Assembly (NCBI GenBank): GCA_947044365.1
Contig: OX345640.1
Coordinates: 8,367,088 to 8,431,087 of the forward strand
Direction of reading: 5' to 3'
Length of the DNA stretch: 64,000 nt
From: Petrosia ficiformis
Taxonomy: Eukaryota > Porifera > Demospongiae > Haplosclerida > Petrosiidae
The stretch's first letter is position 1; each line of letters begins with the position of its first letter. The notes under the pieces were generated by a model. That model was given only the letters and a program-made list of their open reading frames with translations, searched no databases and was not told where the DNA came from. Positions 37,596 to 49,800 of this stretch are shown here, in pieces. The position numbers and the translations under genes are program-made.

Positions 37596-37929
37596 TTTGA
37601 ATCAGTATCAAACAACACACCCCTACAACATTATCATTGATATACTATTACACTACTGATAAAAGACAATTGTAAAATGGACATTCTTAATGCATTTATA
37701 ATAAAAGTAATATAGAGATAAAAAACTAATTCAAATTTTAATGATCGAGTCTACATAAAAATTATTAAAAATTATAAAACATTTCACTATTTTTCAAGTC
37801 CGTTCAGCTTCTCATTTACTGTTTCTGATCTCTATTAGCAAAGATATCAACATATCACATGTGATGTGTGTGTATGTGTGTGTGTTTAATCTTACATGCT
37901 CACAGCCTTCTCATTTCCTTAACAATTGT

Positions 37930-40900
37930 TCAAAGAGAGTTTTCATGTTCCATGATTTGAAGAACTGCTTCCATATGTCCAGATTCGCTTTCCACTTTTG
38001 ATTGCACATGATCTAACAGGACAATAGCCCCTTGTTGTCCACCTTTACTAAGTATATCATTCTTAACTGCTTGGTCAATAATTTCCTTTGAGTAAAGGTT
38101 CGTACATAGTGATCTCAATGTAGTAGGTTCAGATCTGTGCAGTATTTCCAACAGCTTACCATGATGTTGTCTTAGCATTGTTGAATCGACTCTGGCTAGT
38201 TCTGAACTAGAAGATCCATCCTTGTAATAAACAAAACAAGTAAATGATTTGTTGATGAATAATATTATAGAAGTTATGAAGTTGATAATATCATAGAATG
38301 AAATTCTGTTACTGAAAGTGAGTTAATTTCTTTTTGACTTGAGTACTGAGTAACATACCTTACATTCCTTCACATTGTCTCGTGTTGATGTAGATGTTCC
38401 TGGGAAGAACATTAATATAAATAATAAGTAATTTTCTTAAGCAGAAGCGTCTCCTTACCTTGAGGTAATATAACATAAAAGAAATTGTCACTAACTGCTC
38501 CTTCCAAGTATATCTTTAATTCCAAACGGCTCACAGGTAAATTTGATTTCCAACAGAAGTTGAAATGACATTTGGGTATAACAATACTACGCTTTGGTGT
38601 GAAATATTCGATATCTTCCCTATCAATCTGAACAACATAATAATTTAGTATTGAAAGATTTTATTATTTATACCTGTGATTCTGTTACTGGAGTCACTGT
38701 CCAACAACAATCAGTTGGAGTTTCTGGTACCAGTTTGAGTTGCATTGCATCATTTTGAAGTTTAACTCTCCGAATAATATGTCTGACACAGCCGGAATAC
38801 TCTTTACTGATACACTGAAAGTATACAACTTAAAATAACATATTTTAATAGTCTTATGCTTACTTCTTGAAATGCAGGGACATCTTTTGTTACCAAAAAA
38901 AACATCTCCCACTCAATATCAGGTTCTTTTATTAACTTGTAGAACACCTGATAACAATATCGCTGTCTTGAAGCTCTATTTGATCCCAAGCCAAAGAATG
39001 AAAACTGTTGTAAGTGAATGCTTGCTGATGTACTAAAAGGTGTGAATGTACCGCCATCCAGCTGTTTAAACACATATGGTGGACCACTAGAGCATTTAGC
39101 AGCATAGAATTTGAAGTGAGAAGCTTCTTCACCAGACTCGATAATGGCCGCATGTGAGATGTGTAGCGTGACTCTGTTGTGGAAACGTTCAGGACAACAT
39201 ATCCAATAGATACTACTGATCATGTGACAATCAGGAGGTACAATAAAATCACCAGCAATGAGAGCTTTAACTTGTAAAGTGGTGGTTTGTCCAGCAGCTA
39301 GAGATCCTTCTGGTATATCAATGCGCAACCCATACTCATTCCAATCTAATGTACATTCCTTGTCTCCAGTAAAATTGCAAACCTTTTCATCAACACTAAG
39401 TATTTCAGGTTTGTTGTCTGAACACAGAGGGAACAAATATATTGAATGATACATTACATTAGAGAAATAAATGCATCCAATTACACAAACACATAATCAT
39501 TAAGGATACAGGATATGGATTTGTTTTTACTACGATAAATTTTGTGATGGAAATATGAAAAAAATGGCTAACAGAACATATTTTGAAGTTTGCATCACAA
39601 AACAGATAAGGCGCAAAGCATAAAAGTTTGAATAATAGTTCCTTAGAAAAGTACTCAGGGCATATCTAGGTAGTTACGTGGCACTTTGTATTTGTAGAAT
39701 GCAAAACACATCTTCACAGTAGTAATAGTTGACAGATTCAACACTTATCTTGTGATTTTTGATTTAAAAGGTCATTTCCTTTATTTTACCTATAACTTTC
39801 ATAGTGATTATGCTATGACAAGTATTGTGTGTTTTAATTGTAAATAAGTACAATATTTTATTGCTAATGAATTCATAAATTGGTATCTTTTAATACCATA
39901 ATTTTATAACTTTTTATAAGCAATATACATCATACAATGAGGATTCATACCATCATTTTCTTCCAAGGCACTCTGTATCTGTACATATGGTAATGATGAC
40001 ATCTATAGAAACACATCATATATAATATAATTACAATTCATGTCACAGATTAATTCGGAAATCTAATTATTAAATATAAAATTACAACTTTGTAATTGCT
40101 CTTGTAGCTACATGAATATTTCAATAAATATGTATACTAACCTCAAGTCTGAAGTCAAAGCTAAAATCTCTTGCTGCTTCTCTCAAAATGTTGGCTATTT
40201 TCTCTGCCATGTCTCTCATTAACCTACAACTTTCCTCATAAGATATGAGAAATTTATTACAATTGTCTTCTAATTCTAACAGTTTAGTATGTTTTCTTAT
40301 TCCATACACCATACTGAATTGAGAGAATGTAAACAGATGTAGTGATGTATTCTGTAATTTTCTTTCTAGATCTCCCTCAATCATATAACAAGCTCCAACA
40401 AGACGATGTTTTAATTCAAAAATGTCAATCTTCTCTCTTGTATGAAATAATGAATATTGATACATGAATTTTTTTGTGAAAACTTCACATTATGAAGTAA
40501 TAAAAAATACACTTTTTGTCAGTCTTTCATGATTTTGAAGTCAAATATTAATATGCATCTACTTCGAGCAACTTCAATACAATTAAAACAATAGAAAAGT
40601 ACCTTTGTAATCAACCATTGCTAAACATACAATAATACATGTAAAAACCAAAAAGTATGCACTTCCATATAACCCCACATAAGTACAGCTACTGTGCCTT
40701 TTGCTTTTCAGCAACGTAGGTGCTCATATGTGTAGTAAAACATTAAATATAATGTTATATACACAATTGTGTTGTGTAGCATTATTGCATTATAAAAATT
40801 TACTTGTTTGTTCTTCTGATGTAATCTGTGTCTTTGTTATATACAGTGGTGACACTGTTGAACTCTGTAGAAAATAACATGTAATTATCAAATTGGATGT

Positions 40901-43900
40901 TAATCTCAAATGATCTATTTAAACATAAGCATAATACCACAATTTCATGATTTGTTAAATTTTAATCTTAAATGTTTTGTAAATTCAACTACAAATAACA
41001 CAAAACATGTTTCCATATAGATCTGATTTGTTTATAATAAACATGTAACTATACTAACCTCAAGTCTCAACTCAATACCTAGTCGTCCTGCTTCATATCT
41101 CCATTTAATTTCTATTTCATTTGCTAAGTATCTCATATATTGACCAGTTTCCACTAAATCTGTGATATATTCACTACACTTATCTTCTAATTCTGAGAGC
41201 GTGGTACATTTTTCAATTAGGTTTTCCACCTTATGCAGACATAGACATCTAAAGGCATGTGATGAAGTCTTGGGAGATTCAATTCGTAACTGATTTTTAA
41301 AGATGAAAAGTTTTCTAATTAAATGACGTTTTAAATTCGAAATGTTGATCTTCTCTCCTGTACAAGAACAATGAAGTATACTAAAGTATTTTAATAAATT
41401 ATTATTGTATTACAGATTATTATTTTCCGATAGTCAGTGTCATGGAAGGACTTTTCATTTTAGATTTGTTAGTGTTGTTTTAGTTAACTATAAACTTATA
41501 GGTATAGCTAACTAACACAATACTAACATACATATTTGTGTTGCCTATAGCATTACTTAATTTATAATATTCACAATAATTATTAACAATCATACTTGTT
41601 TTTAATTCTGGCATGGTCTGAATTGGTAGATTTGGTATTGACTTTTGTGACATCTGTAGGAAATAACAAGTGAATGAAATCTAAAATAATTTTTTGAATA
41701 TAAAAGTTGTATCATAAAAGGAATTTGATAATTTGTAAAATTTGTAATTAATAATAGTAATAGGTTTTGTAATGATAATTCGACTACAAAAATGATACCT
41801 ATAATTATAATTATATATGTGAATAATTACTCTGATCAGTTAATAACTGTACTAACCTCAAGTCTCAACTCAATACCAAGTTCGTTTGCTTCATCTCTCC
41901 ACATACTCTCTATTCTCCTTACAGTGTGTCCACCAATTCCCTCACAAGCCATGATAAATTTACTACACTTATCTTCTAATTCTGACAGTGTGGTACATTC
42001 AGCAATCATATCCAACATTTGATATGGATGCAAATATTTATGCCCAAACAATTCTCTAAAAGCGGGTAGTGAAGTCTCATGTAATTCATGTTTTAGGTCA
42101 TCTCCTTTAGCAATAATTACTCCTCCAAGACGATGTTTTAATACTGAAATGTCAATCTTCTTTCCTGTATAAGAACAATAATTTAGTTTTAGTATTATTA
42201 TATAATCAAATCATATAATATCGGAATGTTTTCAATATTTATTGTATTATTTTCTACAGATAATATAAATACTTTTAATGCTATTGTTTCAGTATCAAAT
42301 GACACATATTGATCAACTAAAAATATTCTTTTAATTATAATAATAATTATGATAAATTTTAATTTACTGAAATTCAACATACTTTCTGATTCGATATCAG
42401 TTTGCTCCGCAGATCCCTGTACTGCTGGAAGATCTTCTATTTAAAAAGATATGAAATGTTACGAAACATAAAACACAAGATATGGAATACAAGTACTAGT
42501 TGAGTAAAATTTATGTGTTTAACAAAACATTTTAGATTTGTTAGTGTTGTTAACTGTAAACTTATAGTTAATACTAACAAATAATACCATACATATTTGT
42601 GTTGCATGACATTATCACAATCATACTTGTTTTTACTTCTGACATGATCGGAGTTTGTAGATATGGTCTTGACATTCTTGATATCTGTAGAAAATAGCAA
42701 GTAAATGAAATATAAAATGATTTGTTTAAACACAAACGTGATACCACAATAATTATAAAAGGAACTTCATGATTTGTTAAATTTTTAAATATTTGTAGTT
42801 AATTATATTATTAAATATTTTATAATTGTAATTCGACTATAAAATAATAATAATATTTCCTATATGAATATTACGATTAGTTAATAATAAACATGTACTT
42901 ATTATACCAACCTCAAGTCTCAACTCAATACCAAGTTCTTTTGCTTCATCTCTCCACATATGTGCTATTCTCCTTACAATGTGTGGTACGTATCCACCAG
43001 TTTCCTCATAAGCCATGATAAATTTACTACACTTATCTTCTAATTCTGACAGTGTGGTACATTCATCAATTATATGCACCATTTTATATGGATGCCAAAA
43101 GGTATGCCCAAACAGTTCTCTAAAGGCAGATGAAGTCCTATGTGACTCATGTTTTAGGTCATCTCTGTTTACAAAAATTACTCTTCCAAGATGATGTTTT
43201 AATACTGAAATGTCAATCTTCTCTCCTGTATAAGAACAGTAATTTAGTTTTAGTATTATTTTATAATCAGATCATATAATATTTAATACAAGTAATGCTT
43301 TCAATATTTCTTGTATTATTTTCTATAGACAATATAAATACTTTTTAATGGAATTTTATGTTATTTTGAGATAGTTGGTATCAAATGACACATATTGATT
43401 TACCAAAAACTAACATAATTATTCTTTTAATAATTATAATTTCTTAAATCCAACATACTTTCTGATTCAATATCAGTTTGCTCCATAGGTTTCTTTACTG
43501 TTGGAAGATCTTCTATTTAAAAAGATATGAAATGTCTAACACAAGATATCAAATACAACATTCATTGTGTATAATATGTCTTTATTATGACGACACTAAC
43601 TACACATGAATGTATATATCCAAGGTTTCCATTTTAATAATAAATATGAGTATAATTATATTAAATGAAATACCTTTTAATTTAACTCCACTTTGTCCCG
43701 ACTGCTGCTCAAATACTATAATAAGTAGTAGTTTAGTGTAATTATAAGTATGTATGTGTGATATTCCATACCTTTTGGTTGAACAGTACGCTCTTTAAGA
43801 GATTCATTTACTATATAATTAAATAGGATTGGAAGATATAATTATAATAATAATTATTTTATATCCCTTTGCAACTCCCTCTGTGCTAATTAATTTTTCA

Positions 43901-44658
43901 AGAGTTTGAACTCCATGGGGTCTCAACATTTGGAAATCCAGCCCTATAACCTTCAGAACTTTCTTTAATAAATAGTGCCATCTTTCTAAGTCACGGCAAA
44001 CTAAAGCAACAGTACATATTCAACTAGGACCAGGCAGATCTCAATGGTATAATAATATTAATTATATCACAAGGCCTACTTATCTGTAATTACACTATTA
44101 ATTGTTATGATATGGAGCTGTTTTTTTTTTCTTTATAACATACAAAATATTAAATTTCAAGTGGGCGTGTCTTTGATCCTAGGGTAGGGTTTTAATCTGT
44201 CATTTATCACACCGGCCCACTCAAGGTACTGTTCTTTCACATGATCCAGAATACACACTTCATACGTATGTACAACTAGTACGGCGACCAGTGGATGGGT
44301 GTTTTGCTACTATTGAAGGAGCTGGCTAAGTCATATGTTTGTAACACAACGAATATACATATATATATAATATTATATATAAACCTTCTCTCATTTTCTT
44401 AACAATAAATTGTAGCGGTTCTTCTTTCTCCATTAGTTGAAACACCATTTCAAGACAATGAGGTTTATCATCAACTTTCATTCTCACAAGATTGAGGAGA
44501 TTATGTTTCTCACTATCTGCTACCATATAATCAATAACTCCTTCTTCATAAAGACTTTTATTCAGTGAGTTGAAAGTGGCTTCAGATGAATTCAATACTT
44601 CACACAACATACTATTATGAAACCTGAGTACATTACTGGGTTGACTCTGTGCAGCCAT
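37930..44658 (-). CDS. CARD-like, four repeat modules, ZU5-UPA (FIIND-like), CARD-like protein
   Basis: Eighteen exons give about 1033 residues: 44385-44658, 43772-43810, 43674-43715, 43459-43512, 42912-43225, 42627-42684, 42383-42436, 41857-42164, 41596-41653, 41059-41357, 40804-40864, 40142-40434, 39951-40002, 38864-39417, 38674-38814, 38459-38627, 38359-38399 and 37930-38220. Order: N-terminal CARD-like domain (VLRFHNSMLCEVLNSSE to KKMREG), four ~100-residue modules (IDISVLKH..CTTLSELEDKC..LGIELRLE), a ZU5 domain (YGLRIDIPEGSLAAGQ..PPDCHMISSIYW..RVTLHISHAA), a UPA domain (YCYQVFYKLI, then VSRLELKIYLEG) and a C-terminal CARD-like domain. ZU5-UPA-CARD is the layout of vertebrate CARD8 and NLRP1. 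A Phe-Ser pair (LQQFSFFG, about 39001) sits where FIIND autoprocessing occurs. A TGA ends the last domain about 10 residues short of its relatives. Probably a cytosolic immune sensor or adaptor. Confidence 0.8.
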
Positions 44659-44894
44659 TGTAGAGGTGGAACTTGTATCTTTGAACCACCCATTTCTATT
44701 TGCTATGAATAACAGTCATGACAATTTACATTAATTTGTGGCATATACAGTCAGTGGAGGGTAAATTTCCCCATCCCCTCTAAATTTGTCCATGATGATG
44801 ATTACTACTACTATGCAAGAATGTGAGCTATATTTCCGTAATTTGGAAGTGATAACAGATTAGTCTCCACAATAAAATATCTTAATTTAATAAA

Positions 44895-45151
44895 GGGTGT
44901 TCAACCTCAATCTGAAATGGCTCAACCCAGTAATGTACTCAGGTTTCATAATAGTATTTATATCAGAAAAAAGATTGAACAACATCATGTTGAAGTTCTG
45001 TATATATGAATTACAAAGAGGATTACATGAATTTTCTCTACATGCGTTTAGTAGGGTATTTGAATATAGCTGTGATCATAAACTATTAAAGTTGAAGCAT
45101 ATGGGTGTCCTGAACACTAGCATGGGTTATTGTAGTGTCTCCTCAGTATGA
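44895..45151 (+). pseudogene. Inverted, broken copy of the CARD/repeat-module gene
   Basis: On the + strand at 44917-44952, an ATG opens MAQPSNVLRFHNS, nearly identical to the N-terminus of the large minus-strand gene starting at 44658 (MAAQSQPSNVLRFHNS), at nucleotide level as well. The match breaks off after about 40 bp. After AGAAAAAAGATTG (about 44967) a frame reads LQRGLHEFSLHAF..KLLKLKH, resembling the middle of the repeat module (DLKHELHETSLPAF). Most of the CARD-like domain and the conserved CTTLSELEDKC part are missing. This looks like the remnant of a head-to-head duplicate collapsed by deletion. It could still be transcribed, but no complete domain survives. Confidence 0.7.
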
Positions 45152-45714
45152 CTATATTATCATACTATGACAATTTTGTGTCTTCAATTTACCTGTCATC
45201 AATTGATTGATTATTACAATGATTTCATTTTTGCTGTGTACAGCAACTGAGTTGAAAGGAATTAGTCATTGACACTGAAAATGCTTGGAAAATTTCCTGC
45301 ACAAATTATTGTACTCTATTAGTACCTTCAAATTGGAACTCTAACGTTTTTAGTTTTCACTATTGGGTTGGTAACACAGAGACAGACAACCAAACTACTG
45401 TTTATGTATAAGTAATAAAATTTACTTGACGTCCACTGACTCGCAGACTATTTCTTATCCTACTGTAGGATAATAAAATAGCTTGCAATTCAAGTAAACA
45501 TTATAGTATCAATGACCATGCAAGTAATCCTTGTCCAGATAAAATTACTTAAAGCATGCACGTAGCCACATACTGCATTTAATATAAATATTTAAATATA
45601 CACTACAAAATAATAGTATATTATTACAATTACTAAAAATGCAAACACTTCGTTTCACTCCTATTGTCGATCTATATAAAATAAATGATTATAATGAACA
45701 TAATTTATGTAAAA

Positions 45715-46711
45715 CTAACTCTGTATAAATTTCATCAACTGGTCCATACATTTATCAACCTCTCCTTCAGGGTCAACTGCTTGGGGATTAAACTTGTGAT
45801 AAAGTGACCTTCCCATTTGAAACTCATATTCTAAAGGAATTTCATCATCATTCCAACGAATACAGAACAATTTCTTTCCTTTGCTTTTAGCAAAGTCAAA
45901 CTCATCTGGGCACCAGCCAGATTTGTAATATTCATTGGATAATATACACAGAAAAACATCACAGTTGTTAATAGCAGTAGCTATATGTTTGGGTAGCTTA
46001 ACTCCAGGATGCATCTCCTCATCATCTTTCCATGCATCAATGCCCTTCTTGATCAGTCGATCATACAAATTATCAGCTAATTTTTTCTGAACATCTTTCC
46101 ATGTATAACTGATAAATACTTTAGGATTTGGACCATTCTGTGCATCTATTTCTTCTAAGCTGTCATCTAAAACAGATAATGTATGCACATATCATAATTA
46201 TTATAATTTATGCACCTGTATTATTTTATACATTTTCATTCTGCCATGCATAAAAGTATGGAATTTATACCTGGTAGATCAGGTGGGTTAGGATCTGGAT
46301 TATGAACAGGTTTTAATTTTGTGGCTTCAGCATATTCTATGTAGAATTCAAGATTTGATAAACTTCATAATATCTAACATGCATGCATTTACCTTTCTTA
46401 ATACGTTGTACTATACCACTCAAAGGTGAATCTTTTGCAGATGGCAACACTTCATTAAGTATTGTCTCCAAATGTTTATTGCCATTGTCCTCATCATCAA
46501 TTTTGGTTATCATACCATTTATCAAAATATCAGCTCCTTTCTGTCCTCCAATAGTCATTGCACTTTGCTTTGTTATCCTATTAATGATACCTTTAGTGAA
46601 TAGCCCTATAGCAAGAGAATTGAGTGCTGGTTCACTAGTAGCCAATATTTCAACCATTTTGTCTTCATGACTTCTTAAAATATTTGATCGTGTTCCTTCA
46701 GCCATCTCCAC
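45715..46711 (-). CDS. CARD-like plus TIR domain protein
   Basis: Three exons (46393-46711, 46271-46336, 45715-46166) give about 278 residues starting MEMAEG. Residues 1-106 are a CARD-like domain of the same subfamily as the two downstream genes (ILRSHEDKMVEILATSEPAL to IVQRIKKG). A Pro-rich linker (NPDPNPPDLP) follows. Residues 145-278 are a TIR domain: KVFISYTWKD, GIDAWKDDEEMHPG, INNCDVFLCILSNEYYKSGW, then CPDEFDFA. The WCxxE motif matches the position of the catalytic Glu in NAD-cleaving TIRs of plants and SARM1, so enzymatic activity is possible. Death-fold plus TIR also resembles MyD88-type adaptors, with CARD-like in place of Death. It lacks signal peptide and TM, so it should be cytosolic. 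The shared CARD subfamily suggests contact with its neighbours' products. Confidence 0.85.
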
Positions 46712-46894
46712 TAATAGTATGTACTAACGTTAAAGTGTTCAAGCCTAATAAATGCAACTTGATGATATTCACACTTGATAAATTATGATAACCTCATAAT
46801 GTAATTTGTATGGACATACAATTGTAATCTAAAATTCAAAATACATACAACATATAATATTATATGTCCTCATGAATGAGGAATGATATTCTAG

Positions 46895-49800
46895 TGTTAA
46901 AATAAGTTAGCTTTCTTCTTGAGTTCAACTTGTTTCCATTGTGGTTTATTATAATAAGAATTACGATCCATTCCAAATACTGAGAAGAAATCACTATCTG
47001 ATATATGTTGCTATAAGAACAGACAAGAAAAAAGAAAACTGAATTATAAGATGTACAAAATAGAGAACATTTAAAGAAAAATATTTGCTCAAACTTTTTA
47101 TGTACTACAACCAACATTACCACAATTGAGTCACATTTTTTAACTATCAATAAGGTTGACAATACCTCTTAGAATGGTGCTACTTACAAGCAGAGTTCAT
47201 GTTACTTACCTCTAATTTAGTTCTGTTAACTCCTTTTGGTAAACACACTTTACCAACTAACTGTAAATCTTTCAATGGATATACTACCTGTTAAACAATA
47301 GATTAAATGAAATGAAGAGAGACACACAAACACACTAACAGGTGGCACTAATGATTCTGGAGTTCCTCTGTTCTGTCGCGATAATGGACGACTGGATGGT
47401 CGTGTGATACCTGTAGGATTAACCACATGATATGATGAACTGTTGTTAATTTATTAAAACAATATTTACCTCCAGTAACAGAAGATTGACCAAATTTCTT
47501 TCTGTCAGATATAACTACAAATATATTATTCATAATGACATCAATTATAATTAATTACATGTACATGTACATGTACATAGTGAACTCATTATAATGTAAT
47601 TGATTACTGTAGAGTGTTTATTTTCTTACCATTTCTAGTTGATGTTTCTGATTGAGGTCTAATTCTATTCATTATCTCTTGATTAGTGGGTGTGTCTCGA
47701 GGTTTATTAGATATTCCTTTCTTAGCCGCTTCACAATCTAAATGCCACACATCTTCACCTAATCATATTAATTAATACACACACATATTTACGAAATTAT
47801 GATATTTCTTGAACATAGGAATTTGCCTAGTCTAAATTAAATGTTCATTAGATATTGACCTATCCAGTACCACTGACCCACTACAGAACCGAACATAAAC
47901 ATATTGTGATAACGTTCAGTATTCTCCCTTGACCCTCCTATAGCAACCTCATCAGTGAACTTTATGGTCAACTTTTCTTACACATTCTTATCCTTCCCTA
48001 TCACTTGATATACATGTATACACCCCTATAGTAACCTGATCAATGAACTTAACAAATAGGCACAAATCTCATTAAAACCCACTTTCTATTCAATATATAC
48101 ACTTTCTCATCCTTCCCTCTCACCTGATACACCCTATAGTAACCTCATAAAGTATTATTATTAATGAACTTATCACTCACTTTCTAATCACTATATACAC
48201 TTTTCTCACCTGATACACACAAGTCATCACCTTCTCCGAACTTCAATGAACATTTTGCACAAAATGCACATGAGGGATGATAATGACGATCTCCTGCCTA
48301 TGAGAAAGCAATTTTAATATTACTTTCCCATTTTATACAACAATATTCTCAAGAGAGTATACAATATGAAATTATGGAGTATTATAGCTATAATACGCAT
48401 ATTAAATTATTATTAATAGTACCAGAAGAGTAGAGTATAAAACTCCCACATGAATTAGTAGATAAGATAATTATAGTACAACATGCGAGTAAAACTAACT
48501 ATTTTCACATACACATTGTAAGTTCAAACGCTACAACATGTTACATGTATCTGTGAAATACACTAAAAATGAAATTATAGAGTATTATAGCTACAATACA
48601 CATATCAAATTAGTATTAGAAGAGTAGAGTATGAAACTCCCACATGAATTATTTATTGAATTTCATAATGTATTATATATAATTATATATATATATATTT
48701 AGTTAATATGTTATCATATAATTGTCTTCCTTGAGGTAAGCTTGTTATAGCTATGTGAAGATGTCAGTGTACTGTAATACTAGATATGCTTTATAAGTTC
48801 AAACACTATAACACAGTCTACATGTAATACAATATTTAGTGTGGACATACTACTTCATTTAACAATAGCTGACCTCTAATACTGTTCCCGTTATGTATTC
48901 CTGACATGTTTCACATATTAATCCATACAACTCTTGAAAACATGGCTCACAATATGCCTGATCACCACTGGAAAAATTATAATAGAGGGATTATCCCTCA
49001 ATACATTATCTAAAACTATTGTCTTTTTCAATTATTAAACCATTCATCTATCTATCCATCTCATCTTATTCATTCATTCTTCATCTATACATACATATAC
49101 CCATCTATCAATCCATTCATTCGTCTATCCATCCATCCAAGTATTCATCCATCCATCTATTTATCTATTCAACCATTGCCATATTATCCATCAACTAATC
49201 ATCAACCCATCCATCTATCCATTGCTCCCTCCATTCAACCATTGATTCATCACACTCACTTATCCATATATTCATTAGTAAGATATCTTTTACAACGAGC
49301 ACATGAGAAACAGAATAAATGCCAGTGTCTATTAAGAGCTATTAAACTTTGAGCACTACGAATACTTTCTTGACACTGTGCACACTCTATGATAGATATA
49401 TGAATAAATGGATAGATAGATAGATGGATGTATGGATGTACTCACTTCCCATATATGGGCGTGTTTCAGCATCGATATCAGGTACCTAATTTTGAATAGA
49501 AAAACAGCTCATTAATCTGCTCATTAATTATTCCTTACCTTTGAGAAATCAAACACATCGTCAAATGATGATGTCAGGATGGAGTTAGTGGAAGTAGTGA
49601 TAGAAGGGGAGGAGGAGGTGGAGGAGGTGGAAGGTGTAGTGCTTAGGTGTTTCCGTTCTGGAGGTGTTGTTCCAATATTAGAACGAACTTTAGGAGAATG
49701 TGTAGTTAGTGATGGTGAGTGACTAATATGAGAAGAACCTGCAGGACAATGTGATAAAATTTTAGTTTATACATCTATTAACTATGATAGGATGTCCTTC

